Below, piece after piece: positions 1 through 6,868 of a stretch of DNA of 49,075 nucleotides (its first letter is position 1; every line of letters begins with the position of its first letter). A program made the position numbers and the translations under genes. Source of the DNA: Candidatus Parcubacteria bacterium (GTDB lineage Bacteria > Patescibacteriota > Patescibacteriia > PEXW01); assembly GCA_003597955.1 (NCBI GenBank), contig QZJU01000018.1, positions 1 through 49,075 on the forward strand, in the 5' to 3' direction. Below the pieces are notes generated by a model. That model worked only from the letters and a program-made list of their open reading frames with translations. It was not told where the DNA came from and did not search any database.

Positions 1-2324
1 TTGGCGCTCCTACCCGCGACCGGGAAGGGAATACCCAGTACTTCAAGACCGGACGCATGGTGGAAGAGGCGAATGGCGTCATTCGCGTATACAACGCGAG
101 TGACCAGCAGGTGTGGACCAACTACGTTGGTGGGTCAGGTGGTGGCTCCACCCCCCTTACCTACATGACCGGCCCTGCTCCAGCAGCAGAAATTGTTGCC
201 ATGATTGAGAGCCGGAAGACGACAGTGTTGAACAACCAGAATCCGTACGGCTTCTGGCAGAGTCCGCAGACGGTGAGTGGCGGATTCAACGCGACGTACT
301 GGTGGTACGACTACACCACAACGGAAGCGTACAACGCGGACCACACGTCAAAGAACTGCTACGTCGCCACTGCGACGGGGCAGTCGGGCGCGGTCATCCA
401 CGACGTGTACGGCAGCGCCAACCAGTCCTTCTACGTTGGCTGGTGGCCGTGGGACCACTGGAAAGGTATGGGCTGGAATTGCGGCGCTTGCCCCAATCCA
501 GCCGGTGACCAAGTATTCGGCCAGGGCGGGCCCATCTCCTGCCTCGGCATGCCCATCACGAACCTGTATCGGCCGACGCCCAGTGAGAACTACGGGCGGC
601 AGGACTTCCAAAGAGGGTACATTATCAATGGAGTCATCTACTGCTACGACCACATCACGCACTTCACGCCAGGCTGGACGATAGACGGTTGGAATACCAC
701 GTGGTCGTACGTCATCACCGACTGTTACGACCGCTACGGCGCTGCGGCAGGCCTCGGCCACGCGACAGGATTGGTGAACGAGAACTGGGACGGCACGGGC
801 TATCGAACCCAGAACTACGACGGTGGCATCTACGGTCCGATCATGCTCGTGTACAACCCGAATGGGCCAAGCGAGGCGTATGGTGTCTCTGGCAGTTTCC
901 TCTACGCCTACACCATGGCGGTCCAGGGGAACGGCGTCCGCATCTCCTCACGGATTGGTGCGCCCACCGAAGCGTTCTCCGGCAATCGGCAGCAGTTCCA
1001 GTATGGGTATATGACCATTAACTACGGGACGAACGTCACGTATGTATACCTGAACGACAACACCGAGATCTGGAACAGCCAGACGGGCCTTACGACGGTC
1101 GCCTTCCAGGCCGGTCCGCCGTCGGGCATTTCCGCCTTGATGGAGAGCCGGAAGACGACACCGTTAAACAACAAAAACCCGTACGGCTTCTGGCAGAGTC
1201 CGCTCACCGTGAGTGGTGGATTCGGCGGCACGTATTGGTGGTACGACTACAGCATCACACCGGCGCACCAGTCGGACGGGACGTCCCGAAACTGCTACGT
1301 CTCAATTGGCACCGGGCAGCCCGGTGGTGTCGTCTACGACGTGTCCGGCGGGGCGCGTCAAGCGTTTTACGTGGGTTGGTGGTTTTGGGATCACTGGCAG
1401 CACATGGCCTTGAACTGCGGGGATTGTCCAACGCCGGCCGGGACGCAAGTCCCAAGCCAGGGTGGACCGTACTCGCACTTAGGGATGCCTATCACCAACC
1501 TGTATAGACCAACCCCCAGTGAGAACTACGGACGGCAGGACTTCCAGCGTGGGTACATCATCAATGGGGTTATTTACTGCTACGACCACATAACACACTT
1601 CACTCCAGGTTGGGCCTTGAGTGGTTGGAACAATCTGTGGTCGTACGTCATTACTGACTGTTACGACCGCTACGGTGCCGCTGCCGGTTTGGGTCACGCG
1701 ACACAACTCGTGAACACAAACTGGGACAGCACAGGGTACATCACCCAGAACTACGACGGTGGCATATTCGGTCCGATCATGCTCGTGTACAACCCGAACG
1801 GATCGAGCGAGGCGTATGGCGTCTCCGGCAGTTTCCTCTACGCCTACACCATGGGACTCGATGGCAATGGGGTGCGCCTCTCTACGCGGATTGGCTCACC
1901 GACGGAGGCCTTCTCCGGCAACCGGCAGCAGTTTCAGATGGGGTACATGACCATCAACTACGGCACCGGGGTGACCTACGTCTACCTGAATAACAACACT
2001 GAAATCTGGAACAGCCAGACGGGCGGGCACTTGGGGAAAGTCGCCCAAACGACGCTGCCAACAGTGTTTGCGCTCAAACAAAATCAGCCTAACCCGTTCA
2101 ACCCCGCAACGACCATTAGCTACTCACTTCCTCAAGCGACCCAAGTGACTTTGCATGTCTACAATCTCTTGGGTCAACGGGTAGCCACACTCGTTAATGA
2201 GCGCCAGGCAGCGGGTGAGCACGCTGTTAGTTGGGATGCCTCACAGTACTCGTCTGGCGTGTACCTGTACCGGATCACTGCTGGTGAAGCAGTACAAACA
2301 AAGAAGATGCTCTTGCTCAAATAA
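1..2324 (+). CDS. Secreted LGFP-repeat protein with type IX secretion C-terminal tail (5' partial)
   Basis: The frame is open to the first base of the window and reads G-A-P-T before the first ATG at 57, so the true start lies upstream. From residue about 49 (counted from ATG 57) two near-identical blocks of 312 residues follow. Each has a Trp/Tyr-rich segment (YGFWQSP, TYWWYDY, CGxCP) and then about three LGFP-like repeats (LGMPITNLY, GRQDFQRGY, IGAPTEAFSGNRQQFQ). The last 85 residues are a classic Por/T9SS sorting domain (QPNPFNP, YNLLGQRV, SGVYLYR, KKMLLLK). LGFP repeats are thought to bind cell walls; T9SS tails direct export in the Bacteroidetes/FCB group. GC and codon use are far above the neighbours. 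Function is inferred as a surface or secreted adhesin or wall-binding protein. Transfer or assembly chimera are both possible. Confidence 0.75.
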   Translation, partial: GAPTRDREGNTQYFKTGRMVEEANGVIRVYNASDQQVWTNYVGGSGGGSTPLTYMTGPAPAAEIVAMIESRKTTVLNNQNPYGFWQSPQTVSGGFNATYWWYDYTTTEAYNADHTSKNCYVATATGQSGAVIHDVYGSANQSFYVGWWPWDHWKGMGWNCGACPNPAGDQVFGQGGPISCLGMPITNLYRPTPSENYGRQDFQRGYIINGVIYCYDHITHFTPGWTIDGWNTTWSYVITDCYDRYGAAAGLGHATGLVNENWDGTGYRTQNYDGGIYGPIMLVYNPNGPSEAYGVSGSFLYAYTMAVQGNGVRISSRIGAPTEAFSGNRQQFQYGYMTINYGTNVTYVYLNDNTEIWNSQTGLTTVAFQAGPPSGISALMESRKTTPLNNKNPYGFWQSPLTVSGGFGGTYWWYDYSITPAHQSDGTSRNCYVSIGTGQPGGVVYDVSGGARQAFYVGWWFWDHWQHMALNCGDCPTPAGTQVPSQGGPYSHLGMPITNLYRPTPSENYGRQDFQRGYIINGVIYCYDHITHFTPGWALSGWNNLWSYVITDCYDRYGAAAGLGHATQLVNTNWDSTGYITQNYDGGIFGPIMLVYNPNGSSEAYGVSGSFLYAYTMGLDGNGVRLSTRIGSPTEAFSGNRQQFQMGYMTINYGTGVTYVYLNNNTEIWNSQTGGHLGKVAQTTLPTVFALKQNQPNPFNPATTISYSLPQATQVTLHVYNLLGQRVATLVNERQAAGEHAVSWDASQYSSGVYLYRITAGEAVQTKKMLLLK
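201..2024 (+). repeat. Two tandem 936-bp repeat units inside the LGFP-repeat gene
   Basis: Copy 1 spans about 201-1088 and copy 2 about 1137-2024. Landmarks recur at exactly 936 bp (312 codons): GAGAGCCGGAAGACGAC at 207 and 1143, TGGAACAGCC at 1071 and 2007. Long nucleotide stretches are identical, which indicates recent duplication. The residues before 57 resemble the end of another, more divergent unit. Confidence 0.85.
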
Positions 2325-2358
2325 GCTCAATGCCCTTGGAAAGTAATTGAGCAAAACC

Positions 2359-2390
2359 AGCCCATGGGATTTCTCCCCTGGGCTTTTTTA
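2359..2390 (+). terminator. Rho-independent terminator after the T9SS-tail gene
   Basis: AGCCCA (2359-2364) pairs with TGGGCT (2379-2384), and GGGA (2366-2369) with TCCC (2374-2377), around a TTTC loop. A T-run follows. It begins 35 nt after the stop codon. Confidence 0.85.
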
Positions 2391-2591
2391 TTCCATAATT
2401 TGCGCCGTTTTTACATGTTTATATACGCTGAACTTGCTGAATTGCCGGGTAAACAATTCGATGCATATTTTTTTGGTACAAAATCGTGAATCAACCCATT
2501 TCACATGCGCAATTTCATCGCCATTTTTGGTGTTAATCACTGTCAGGTTCTGCCGTTTTGTGGTTAGTTTGGCTCTAAAAACAAAAAAAAG

Positions 2592-2906
2592 TTGAATGGT
2601 AAAAAGTTTTTTTTGGCCATGAGTAAAACCATTCTTCGCCAAGGTGAACGTGAATTAGCGATAAGTCATGTAGATAAAATTCCAGGTTGTAAAGATTGTA
2701 AATGGCGCTATATCTGTGGGGGTGGATGTGCCTTTCAAACTAAGTATAATTTTGGCACTTTTCAACACACTTCACCTTACTGTGGAGTATATAAAGCAAT
2801 TCTTCCGGTAGTGGTTGAATTGCATGCACTTCAGTTAATCCGTGAATTCCAGAAGAAAGGAGGTGGTGAGAATGGAATATCTGGGCATATTACTTCCGGC
2901 CAATGA
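2592..2906 (+). pseudogene. C-terminal SPASM-domain fragment of a radical SAM peptide maturase
   Basis: The reading frame opens with TTG at 2592 (ATG at 2619) and is closed by a stop at 2565. It carries the signature of the C-terminal auxiliary iron-sulfur half of SPASM enzymes: IPGCKDCKWRYICGGGC, then SPYCGVYKA, i.e. C-x2-C-x5-C-x3-C-xn-C. Family knowledge: complete maturases are about 350-480 residues and carry a radical SAM core with CxxxCxxC upstream. That core and most of the domain are absent here; the upstream 200 bases show no trace of it in any frame. The fragment starts close to A- and T-runs at 2580-2615 that may mark a deletion or assembly junction. It overlaps the start of the Cys-rich peptide gene that follows. 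I call it a remnant with no independent catalysis. Confidence 0.7.
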
Positions 2907-2982
2907 CGAAGCGATATTTGCAAGTCAGTGTCAAGAATGTTCTCAGTGCGCTGATTGTGATTGCGTTCAATGTCCCGATTAG
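2872..2982 (+). CDS. 36-residue Cys-rich peptide, candidate RiPP precursor
   Basis: ATG 2872 lies 6 nt behind AAAGGAGGTG (2856-2865), one of the best Shine-Dalgarno sites in the window. The peptide has a leader-like half (MEYLGILLPANDEAIF) and a core with six cysteines in 15 residues, CQECSQCADCDCVQC (Cys 20, 23, 26, 29, 31, 34), ending in PD. It directly follows and overlaps the SPASM fragment, the typical place for a precursor modified by a radical SAM/SPASM enzyme (ranthipeptide/SCIFF-type thioether peptides). It ends 20 nt before a strong terminator. No family match is claimed; it could instead bind metal as a small metallothionein-like peptide. It is too short for ordinary gene callers. 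The role is inferred from position and cysteine spacing. Confidence 0.6.
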   Translation: MEYLGILLPANDEAIFASQCQECSQCADCDCVQCPD

Positions 2983-3001
2983 GGACTTAAGGCTGTTTCT
3001 T

Positions 3002-3035
3002 AAAGAGAAGCCATTTCGATGGTTTCTCTTTTTTG
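3002..3035 (+). terminator. Rho-independent terminator after the Cys-rich peptide
   Basis: AAAGAGAAGCCAT (3002-3014) pairs with ATGGTTTCTCTTT (3019-3031) around a TTCG tetraloop, with one G-T wobble, and runs into T residues. It separates the peptide from the metallopeptidase. Its U-tract runs directly into the promoter of the next gene. Confidence 0.85.
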
Positions 3036-3044
3036 TTATATACT
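3034..3044 (+). promoter_or_regulatory. Extended -10 promoter of the metallopeptidase gene
   Basis: The stretch TGTTATATACT holds TATACT at 3039-3044. A start site 7 nt downstream would be the A of ATG 3051, implying a leaderless mRNA. No Shine-Dalgarno is present. Confidence 0.5.
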
Positions 3045-3050
3045 TAATAT

Positions 3051-3695
3051 ATGCAACTTTTATTCATTCAAGATATTCAACGGGATATTAATAATTGGCA
3101 AACTTCAATTACTCGGAAGAGTTATGGTATCGATTGGAAAACTTATCTTCCCAGTGACATTTCTGAAGCTGAGGTTAATAATACAAAGTTTCTTAAGGGC
3201 TATTTAAAGAAACATTTTTATCAAAACGGAAAAATTTCAACGTTTATTACCTGGATGAATAAGTCTGTAGATGAAGAAGGAATTCGAAACGATCTAGAAA
3301 TACTTCTTGACGAAAAATTTCCCCCAAATCCCATTTCGGTATACATTACTACATTCCATCGTGCGCCGTATGATATACAGCAACATTTTTTCTACCTTAT
3401 TTTTCGAGAAAAGGACAGGGAAAGAAGTATTACGACAATCTATCATGAGTTAATGCACTTCCTTTTCCATATTTACTATTGGGAGCAATGTCAAGCATTG
3501 GGTCTTGATGAACAGCAAATTCACACAGTTAAGGAATCCGTGACTGTATTATTAAATCAAATTTTACAAAAGAGAGGTTTACCATTGGACATGGGGTACC
3601 CGCAGCATAGAGTCTTAAGGGAAAAGTTTAAACATTTTTGGGAGATGGAGCCAAACCTTAGACTTTTGATTGACAAGGTGTCGAAGTTTTTATAG
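3051..3695 (+). CDS. Putative HExxH zinc metallopeptidase
   Basis: A 214-residue protein with no signal peptide or membrane segment. The only recognisable feature is the zincin motif HELMH at residues 132-136 in TTIYHELMHFLFH: two histidines for zinc and the catalytic glutamate. A third ligand is probably a Glu or His in the following helix (residues about 145-170), which I cannot fix by eye. The N-terminal half is charged and mixed helix/strand and I do not recognise it. The start is chosen because the -10 box fits ATG 3051. The neighbouring Cys-rich peptide suggests a peptide-processing role, but a terminator lies between them, so this is only positional. Base composition is AT-rich like the block to its right. 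Confidence 0.55.
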   Translation: MQLLFIQDIQRDINNWQTSITRKSYGIDWKTYLPSDISEAEVNNTKFLKGYLKKHFYQNGKISTFITWMNKSVDEEGIRNDLEILLDEKFPPNPISVYITTFHRAPYDIQQHFFYLIFREKDRERSITTIYHELMHFLFHIYYWEQCQALGLDEQQIHTVKESVTVLLNQILQKRGLPLDMGYPQHRVLREKFKHFWEMEPNLRLLIDKVSKFL

Positions 3696-3699
3696 TTTA

Positions 3700-3794
3700 G
3701 GCAGTTTTAAGTATTTGATTTATTAATTAACTTCCCCAAATCCCTTTACTTTTCCTCTAGAAACTGCCAAAATATGCTTAAAAGAGGGGATTTG
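3700..3794 (+). other. Interleaved inverted repeats (possible pseudoknot) in the leader of the sensor gene
   Basis: GGCAGTTT (3700-3707) complements AAACTGCC (3761-3768), and CAAATCCC (3737-3744) complements GGGATTTG (3787-3794). The order A-B-A'-B' makes the two helices mutually crossing. The second helix can extend through TTT/GAG with wobble pairs. This fills most of the 133-nt gap between the peptidase and the sensor at 3829; no reading frame of note is present. Confidence 0.4.
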
Positions 3795-3828
3795 TAGTTT
3801 TGGATTAATTTGGATAAAAGTAAAATTT

Positions 3829-5205
3829 ATGGGTGAAAAATTATTGTACTTGCTTACCGCGTTTAATTTGATTTTATACCTGTATATAGCCTTTCAAGTC
3901 TCCAAAAAATGGCGCTGGGGCAAAGCGCACAGGAGATTTTTGTTTGTAATATTACTTAGTTTTCTTTGGATATTTATTGTGACAATATTGTTTCCAATTG
4001 TTCAAGATTCAAAAGATCAACTATATCATATTCTAACAAGAGCAGATTTTATTGTAGCCCTTTTCATTGGCGGATTTATGACATCATTCTCGATTCATTT
4101 TCCAGATGAAAATAAAAAGTTAAACCTAAAAAATGAGATTTTATTATTTGTCCCTTTGATTTTACTATCAATTTTTTGTTTAACGGATCTAATCATAAGT
4201 TTTAGTAATCAAGGTCAAAGAAATTTCGCCCCTGCTTATTATTTGTATTTATTTGTTTTGGTGTTTTATTTCTTATTTTTAAGTTTAAAGAATCTACTAA
4301 AAAAGTTTATTTTAAGCCATGGGATAATTCATTTGCAAATTCAATATCTTTTAATAGGATATACATTTGCTGTAATAATATTACTTGTAGAAAGTGTTTA
4401 TGTGAATTTAATTGGTGAAATACCTAGAACAATTGATATTATTATTTTAAATTCATCTGCTTTATTTTCTGGTTTCGCAGCTTTTTCAATGTTAAAATTT
4501 CGTTTCTTGGAGATTAGTTTGGTACTAAAAAGAGGTGTCATTAGATTGTTATCTTTTGCAATAATTTTTGGTATTTATTTATTTATCATCTTGTTACTTA
4601 GAGATACGGTAACACTTGTAAAGCCAGAAACCGAATTAACTTATTTGGTTATTATCACACTTTTAGTCGTTTTAACGGTTGAGCCTATCCGTAAATTAGT
4701 TTACAAAAAAATTGACAAAATTTTTGAAACACACGACGAAAAACAGAAAAAAGTGAAAATTTTGACCCAAGCTATTTTCACTTCGACCAAAAATTACGAA
4801 GGTTTATTAAATTCTATTATTGAGGTTTTGAAAAAACTTACAGGAGTGGAGCAAATTCGGTTCGCAGAAAGCACCGATGCTTATTTTTCTAGCCACAAAA
4901 GCACTTTGGAAAGCTTACGGGCGACTGGCTTGGTTTTGATTCCCGAAGAACTGCCTTACAGATTGGATGATGATCCCAGGTATCCTGAAGCTTTGAAAGA
5001 ATTACGGGGTGAAGAAACAAGCCTATTTTTGCCAATGGGCCGCGCCGAGACTTTTATGGGCAGTTTTATTTTTGGTAAACGTAAAAACCATGCGGCCTAT
5101 GCTATCCAGGAAATAAAAGAATTGGAGGTTTTGCAATACAAATTTGGCGAAGCCATGTTTAATGTCAGGCTGTATAAACAAGCAGTGGGAAGGATAAAGT
5201 TGTAA
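3829..5205 (+). CDS. Multi-TM sensor protein with GAF-like domain, no kinase core
   Basis: 458 residues. The first 290 or so hold 8-9 hydrophobic helices laid out like the N-terminal sensory region of 7TM histidine kinases, ending in the typical linker (KFRFLEISLVLKRGVIRLL, then VEPIRKLVYKKIDKIF). Residues about 315-450 look like a GAF domain (GVEQIRFAES, SLFLPMGRAETFMGSFIFGK). The protein stops at LYKQAVGRIKL, where relatives continue into a coiled coil, HisKA and HATPase. It is either a truncated kinase or a stand-alone receptor. The membrane half is very AT-rich and base composition rises towards the 3' end. The larger kinase at 6868 has the same module order. Starts at ATG 3829 after a loose GATAAA box (3813-3818). 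Ligand unknown. Confidence 0.65.
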   Translation: MGEKLLYLLTAFNLILYLYIAFQVSKKWRWGKAHRRFLFVILLSFLWIFIVTILFPIVQDSKDQLYHILTRADFIVALFIGGFMTSFSIHFPDENKKLNLKNEILLFVPLILLSIFCLTDLIISFSNQGQRNFAPAYYLYLFVLVFYFLFLSLKNLLKKFILSHGIIHLQIQYLLIGYTFAVIILLVESVYVNLIGEIPRTIDIIILNSSALFSGFAAFSMLKFRFLEISLVLKRGVIRLLSFAIIFGIYLFIILLLRDTVTLVKPETELTYLVIITLLVVLTVEPIRKLVYKKIDKIFETHDEKQKKVKILTQAIFTSTKNYEGLLNSIIEVLKKLTGVEQIRFAESTDAYFSSHKSTLESLRATGLVLIPEELPYRLDDDPRYPEALKELRGEETSLFLPMGRAETFMGSFIFGKRKNHAAYAIQEIKELEVLQYKFGEAMFNVRLYKQAVGRIKL

Positions 5206-5442
5206 TCTTTGCTAAAATGGAGGAGGAGCTGGCAGTGTAGGCTGTTCGTTGTGTGTCCATGGCTATTCAGACTTTTGCCGGCGCTTATGTTTTAGGCATA
5301 AGATGGGCAAAATTTATATACAGTTAGTAAATTTGGCAGTTAAGGCAATTTCAATCGCAATTTACTGATGTAATTTAAACCCCAAAATGTATCAAATGGC
5401 GATAAAAAGGATTAAGAATAATTAAATAGGTGTTTTAAATTA
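5206..5442. other. Intergenic stretch, probably degenerate
   Basis: 237 bases between the truncated sensor and the GNAT-like gene. It begins with relatively GC-rich sequence like the kinase-core DNA (GGAGGAGGAGCTGG; GCCGGCGC) and turns AT-rich from about 5310. Only tiny frames occur (for example 22 codons from ATG 5259), without support. It may be the scar where the sensor's kinase half was lost. No terminator is seen. Confidence 0.4.
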
Positions 5443-6261
5443 ATGAGAAGAACATACAAGGCAAAACAATTATTTCTTAAGAATTCTGATCTAAGTAAAG
5501 ATGGAAAATTATTTCAATTTGAATGTTTTCGTGAATCAAAAGAATTAGAAAGTATTAGAACTTTTTTATTAAAAAACATAGATCAAATTATTGAAGAGAA
5601 TTGGGGAAAATTTGGAAAAGATTTTATTTTACAGCACATAATAAGAGCAAAAAGATTACAATTGGTTAGATACAATAATAAAATAGTAGCAATTGCATCC
5701 GCAAGTAAAAAAGTTATTAATAAAAAGCATGTTTTATACCTAGAGTTTACAGTAATTAATCAAGATTTTCAGGGATATGACCTTTCCATTATCTTAAATG
5801 CTGATATGATAGTTGATGAATTTGTTGAGGGAATGATTCAAAGAAAATTTAAATCCTTACACATAATGGCTATAACAAGAAACCTTAGAGTTTTGGGTTC
5901 ATTAAAACATTTTGCCTCATTTATTTATCCCGATCCAGAATCTATTGGTAGTGATAAAAAATTGCCATTGGCCAATAATGAAACTTGGGAATTGGCGCAA
6001 ACAATATTAAAACAAAGCTGGAATCCAAATAGAAAATTATTAAGGGAAGGATGTGTTTTAATTGGCTCATATGAAAATACGCCATGGCTAATTTCGCCGG
6101 TTTCCCAAAAGCATTATAATCAACAGATCCAAACATTAGGTGAAGAATTTCTTGAGTTGAAAAAAAATAAAGACAAAGAGTTTATTGTCCATGTTAAATA
6201 TAATTTTTTATCTATCATAAAATATTTAATTTGGTTTATTAGAAAGAAAAATGCAAAATAA
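5443..6261 (+). CDS. GNAT-fold acyltransferase-like protein
   Basis: 272 residues, AT-rich. The centre reads like a GCN5-related N-acetyltransferase core: a beta-4 strand LVRYNNKIVAIASAS, then VLYLEFTVINQDFQGYDLS where the acyl-CoA loop and helix normally lie (QDFQGYDLSI in place of Q/RxxGxG/A), then KSLHIMAITRN. The terminal 60 residues are Lys-rich and end in a hydrophobic/basic helix that may touch the membrane. The last 11 bases overlap the methyltransferase gene, so the two are translationally coupled. The context (methyltransferase, then a membrane receptor kinase) suggests synthesis or modification of a small molecule; LuxI-type synthases are also GNAT folds, but no such assignment is claimed. 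Family match is moderate by eye. Confidence 0.45.
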   Translation: MRRTYKAKQLFLKNSDLSKDGKLFQFECFRESKELESIRTFLLKNIDQIIEENWGKFGKDFILQHIIRAKRLQLVRYNNKIVAIASASKKVINKKHVLYLEFTVINQDFQGYDLSIILNADMIVDEFVEGMIQRKFKSLHIMAITRNLRVLGSLKHFASFIYPDPESIGSDKKLPLANNETWELAQTILKQSWNPNRKLLREGCVLIGSYENTPWLISPVSQKHYNQQIQTLGEEFLELKKNKDKEFIVHVKYNFLSIIKYLIWFIRKKNAK

Positions 6262-6868
6262 AGAATATTTTGATCATTGGGCGGAACATTATGATAATAA
6301 TATATTGTGGGGTCATTATTTTAAATATTGTTATAAACAAATAATAAGGATTGTAAAAGAAAAAAATATTAAATTTTTTAACATTTTGGATTTAGGTTGT
6401 GGAACGGGTGAATTGGAAAGACAACTTTTTTTCCAATTTCCTCATATAGAAATAACCGCTGTAGACCTATCAGATAAGATGATTAATATCGCTTCGAACA
6501 AAATCAAAAATAAAAATATTAAATTTATAATTGATGATGCCAATAATTTACATTTTTTTGAAAACTCTTTTGATACAATTTTTGTTTTAAATAATCTCCA
6601 TCATTTTCCTAGCCTCGAAATATTTCTTGAAAAAATTAATCCATGGTTAAAGAGTAATGGTTACCTTTTTATAATTGACCCATTTAAAGATAATTTAATT
6701 AAAACAATCTGGTGTTTTTTACTTAAGCACCTGTTTTTTAGGGAAAAAAATGTTCATTATCATAAGACGCAGGAACTTATATTCAAAATTCAAAATTTAA
6801 AGTATAGCTTAATAAAATCAAACTCAATTTATTATTTTTCCAGTTTTTTAATTTTTAGAAAAAACTAA
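6251..6868 (+). CDS. Class I SAM-dependent methyltransferase
   Basis: 205 residues. Motif I is DLGCGTG at residues 47-53, followed by the acidic end of strand 2 (ITAVDLSDKMINIA), the motif II region (IKFIIDDANNLHF), and FDTIFVLNNLHHF as motif IV, typical of Methyltransf_11/UbiE-like enzymes on small molecules. The C-terminal part (NPWLKSNGYLFIIDPFKDN) completes the Rossmann sheet. The substrate is not visible. The start overlaps the GNAT-like gene by 11 bases and the stop TAA overlaps the ATG of the histidine kinase by one base, so all three are very likely one transcript. AT-rich like its neighbours. Confidence 0.8.
   Translation: MQNKEYFDHWAEHYDNNILWGHYFKYCYKQIIRIVKEKNIKFFNILDLGCGTGELERQLFFQFPHIEITAVDLSDKMINIASNKIKNKNIKFIIDDANNLHFFENSFDTIFVLNNLHHFPSLEIFLEKINPWLKSNGYLFIIDPFKDNLIKTIWCFLLKHLFFREKNVHYHKTQELIFKIQNLKYSLIKSNSIYYFSSFLIFRKN

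Noticed and set aside
2347-2595. Plus-strand 82-codon frame
   Set aside because: Begins inside the terminator with TTG, has no ribosome binding site and no recognisable domain.
2388-2642. Minus-strand 84-codon frame ending right at the 2359-2390 terminator
   Set aside because: It reads somewhat protein-like (INTKNGDEIAHVKW) and its stop lies next to a bidirectional-looking terminator, but it has no ribosome binding site, starts in a homopolymer-rich stretch and matches no family I know. It could be a fragment; too weak to annotate.
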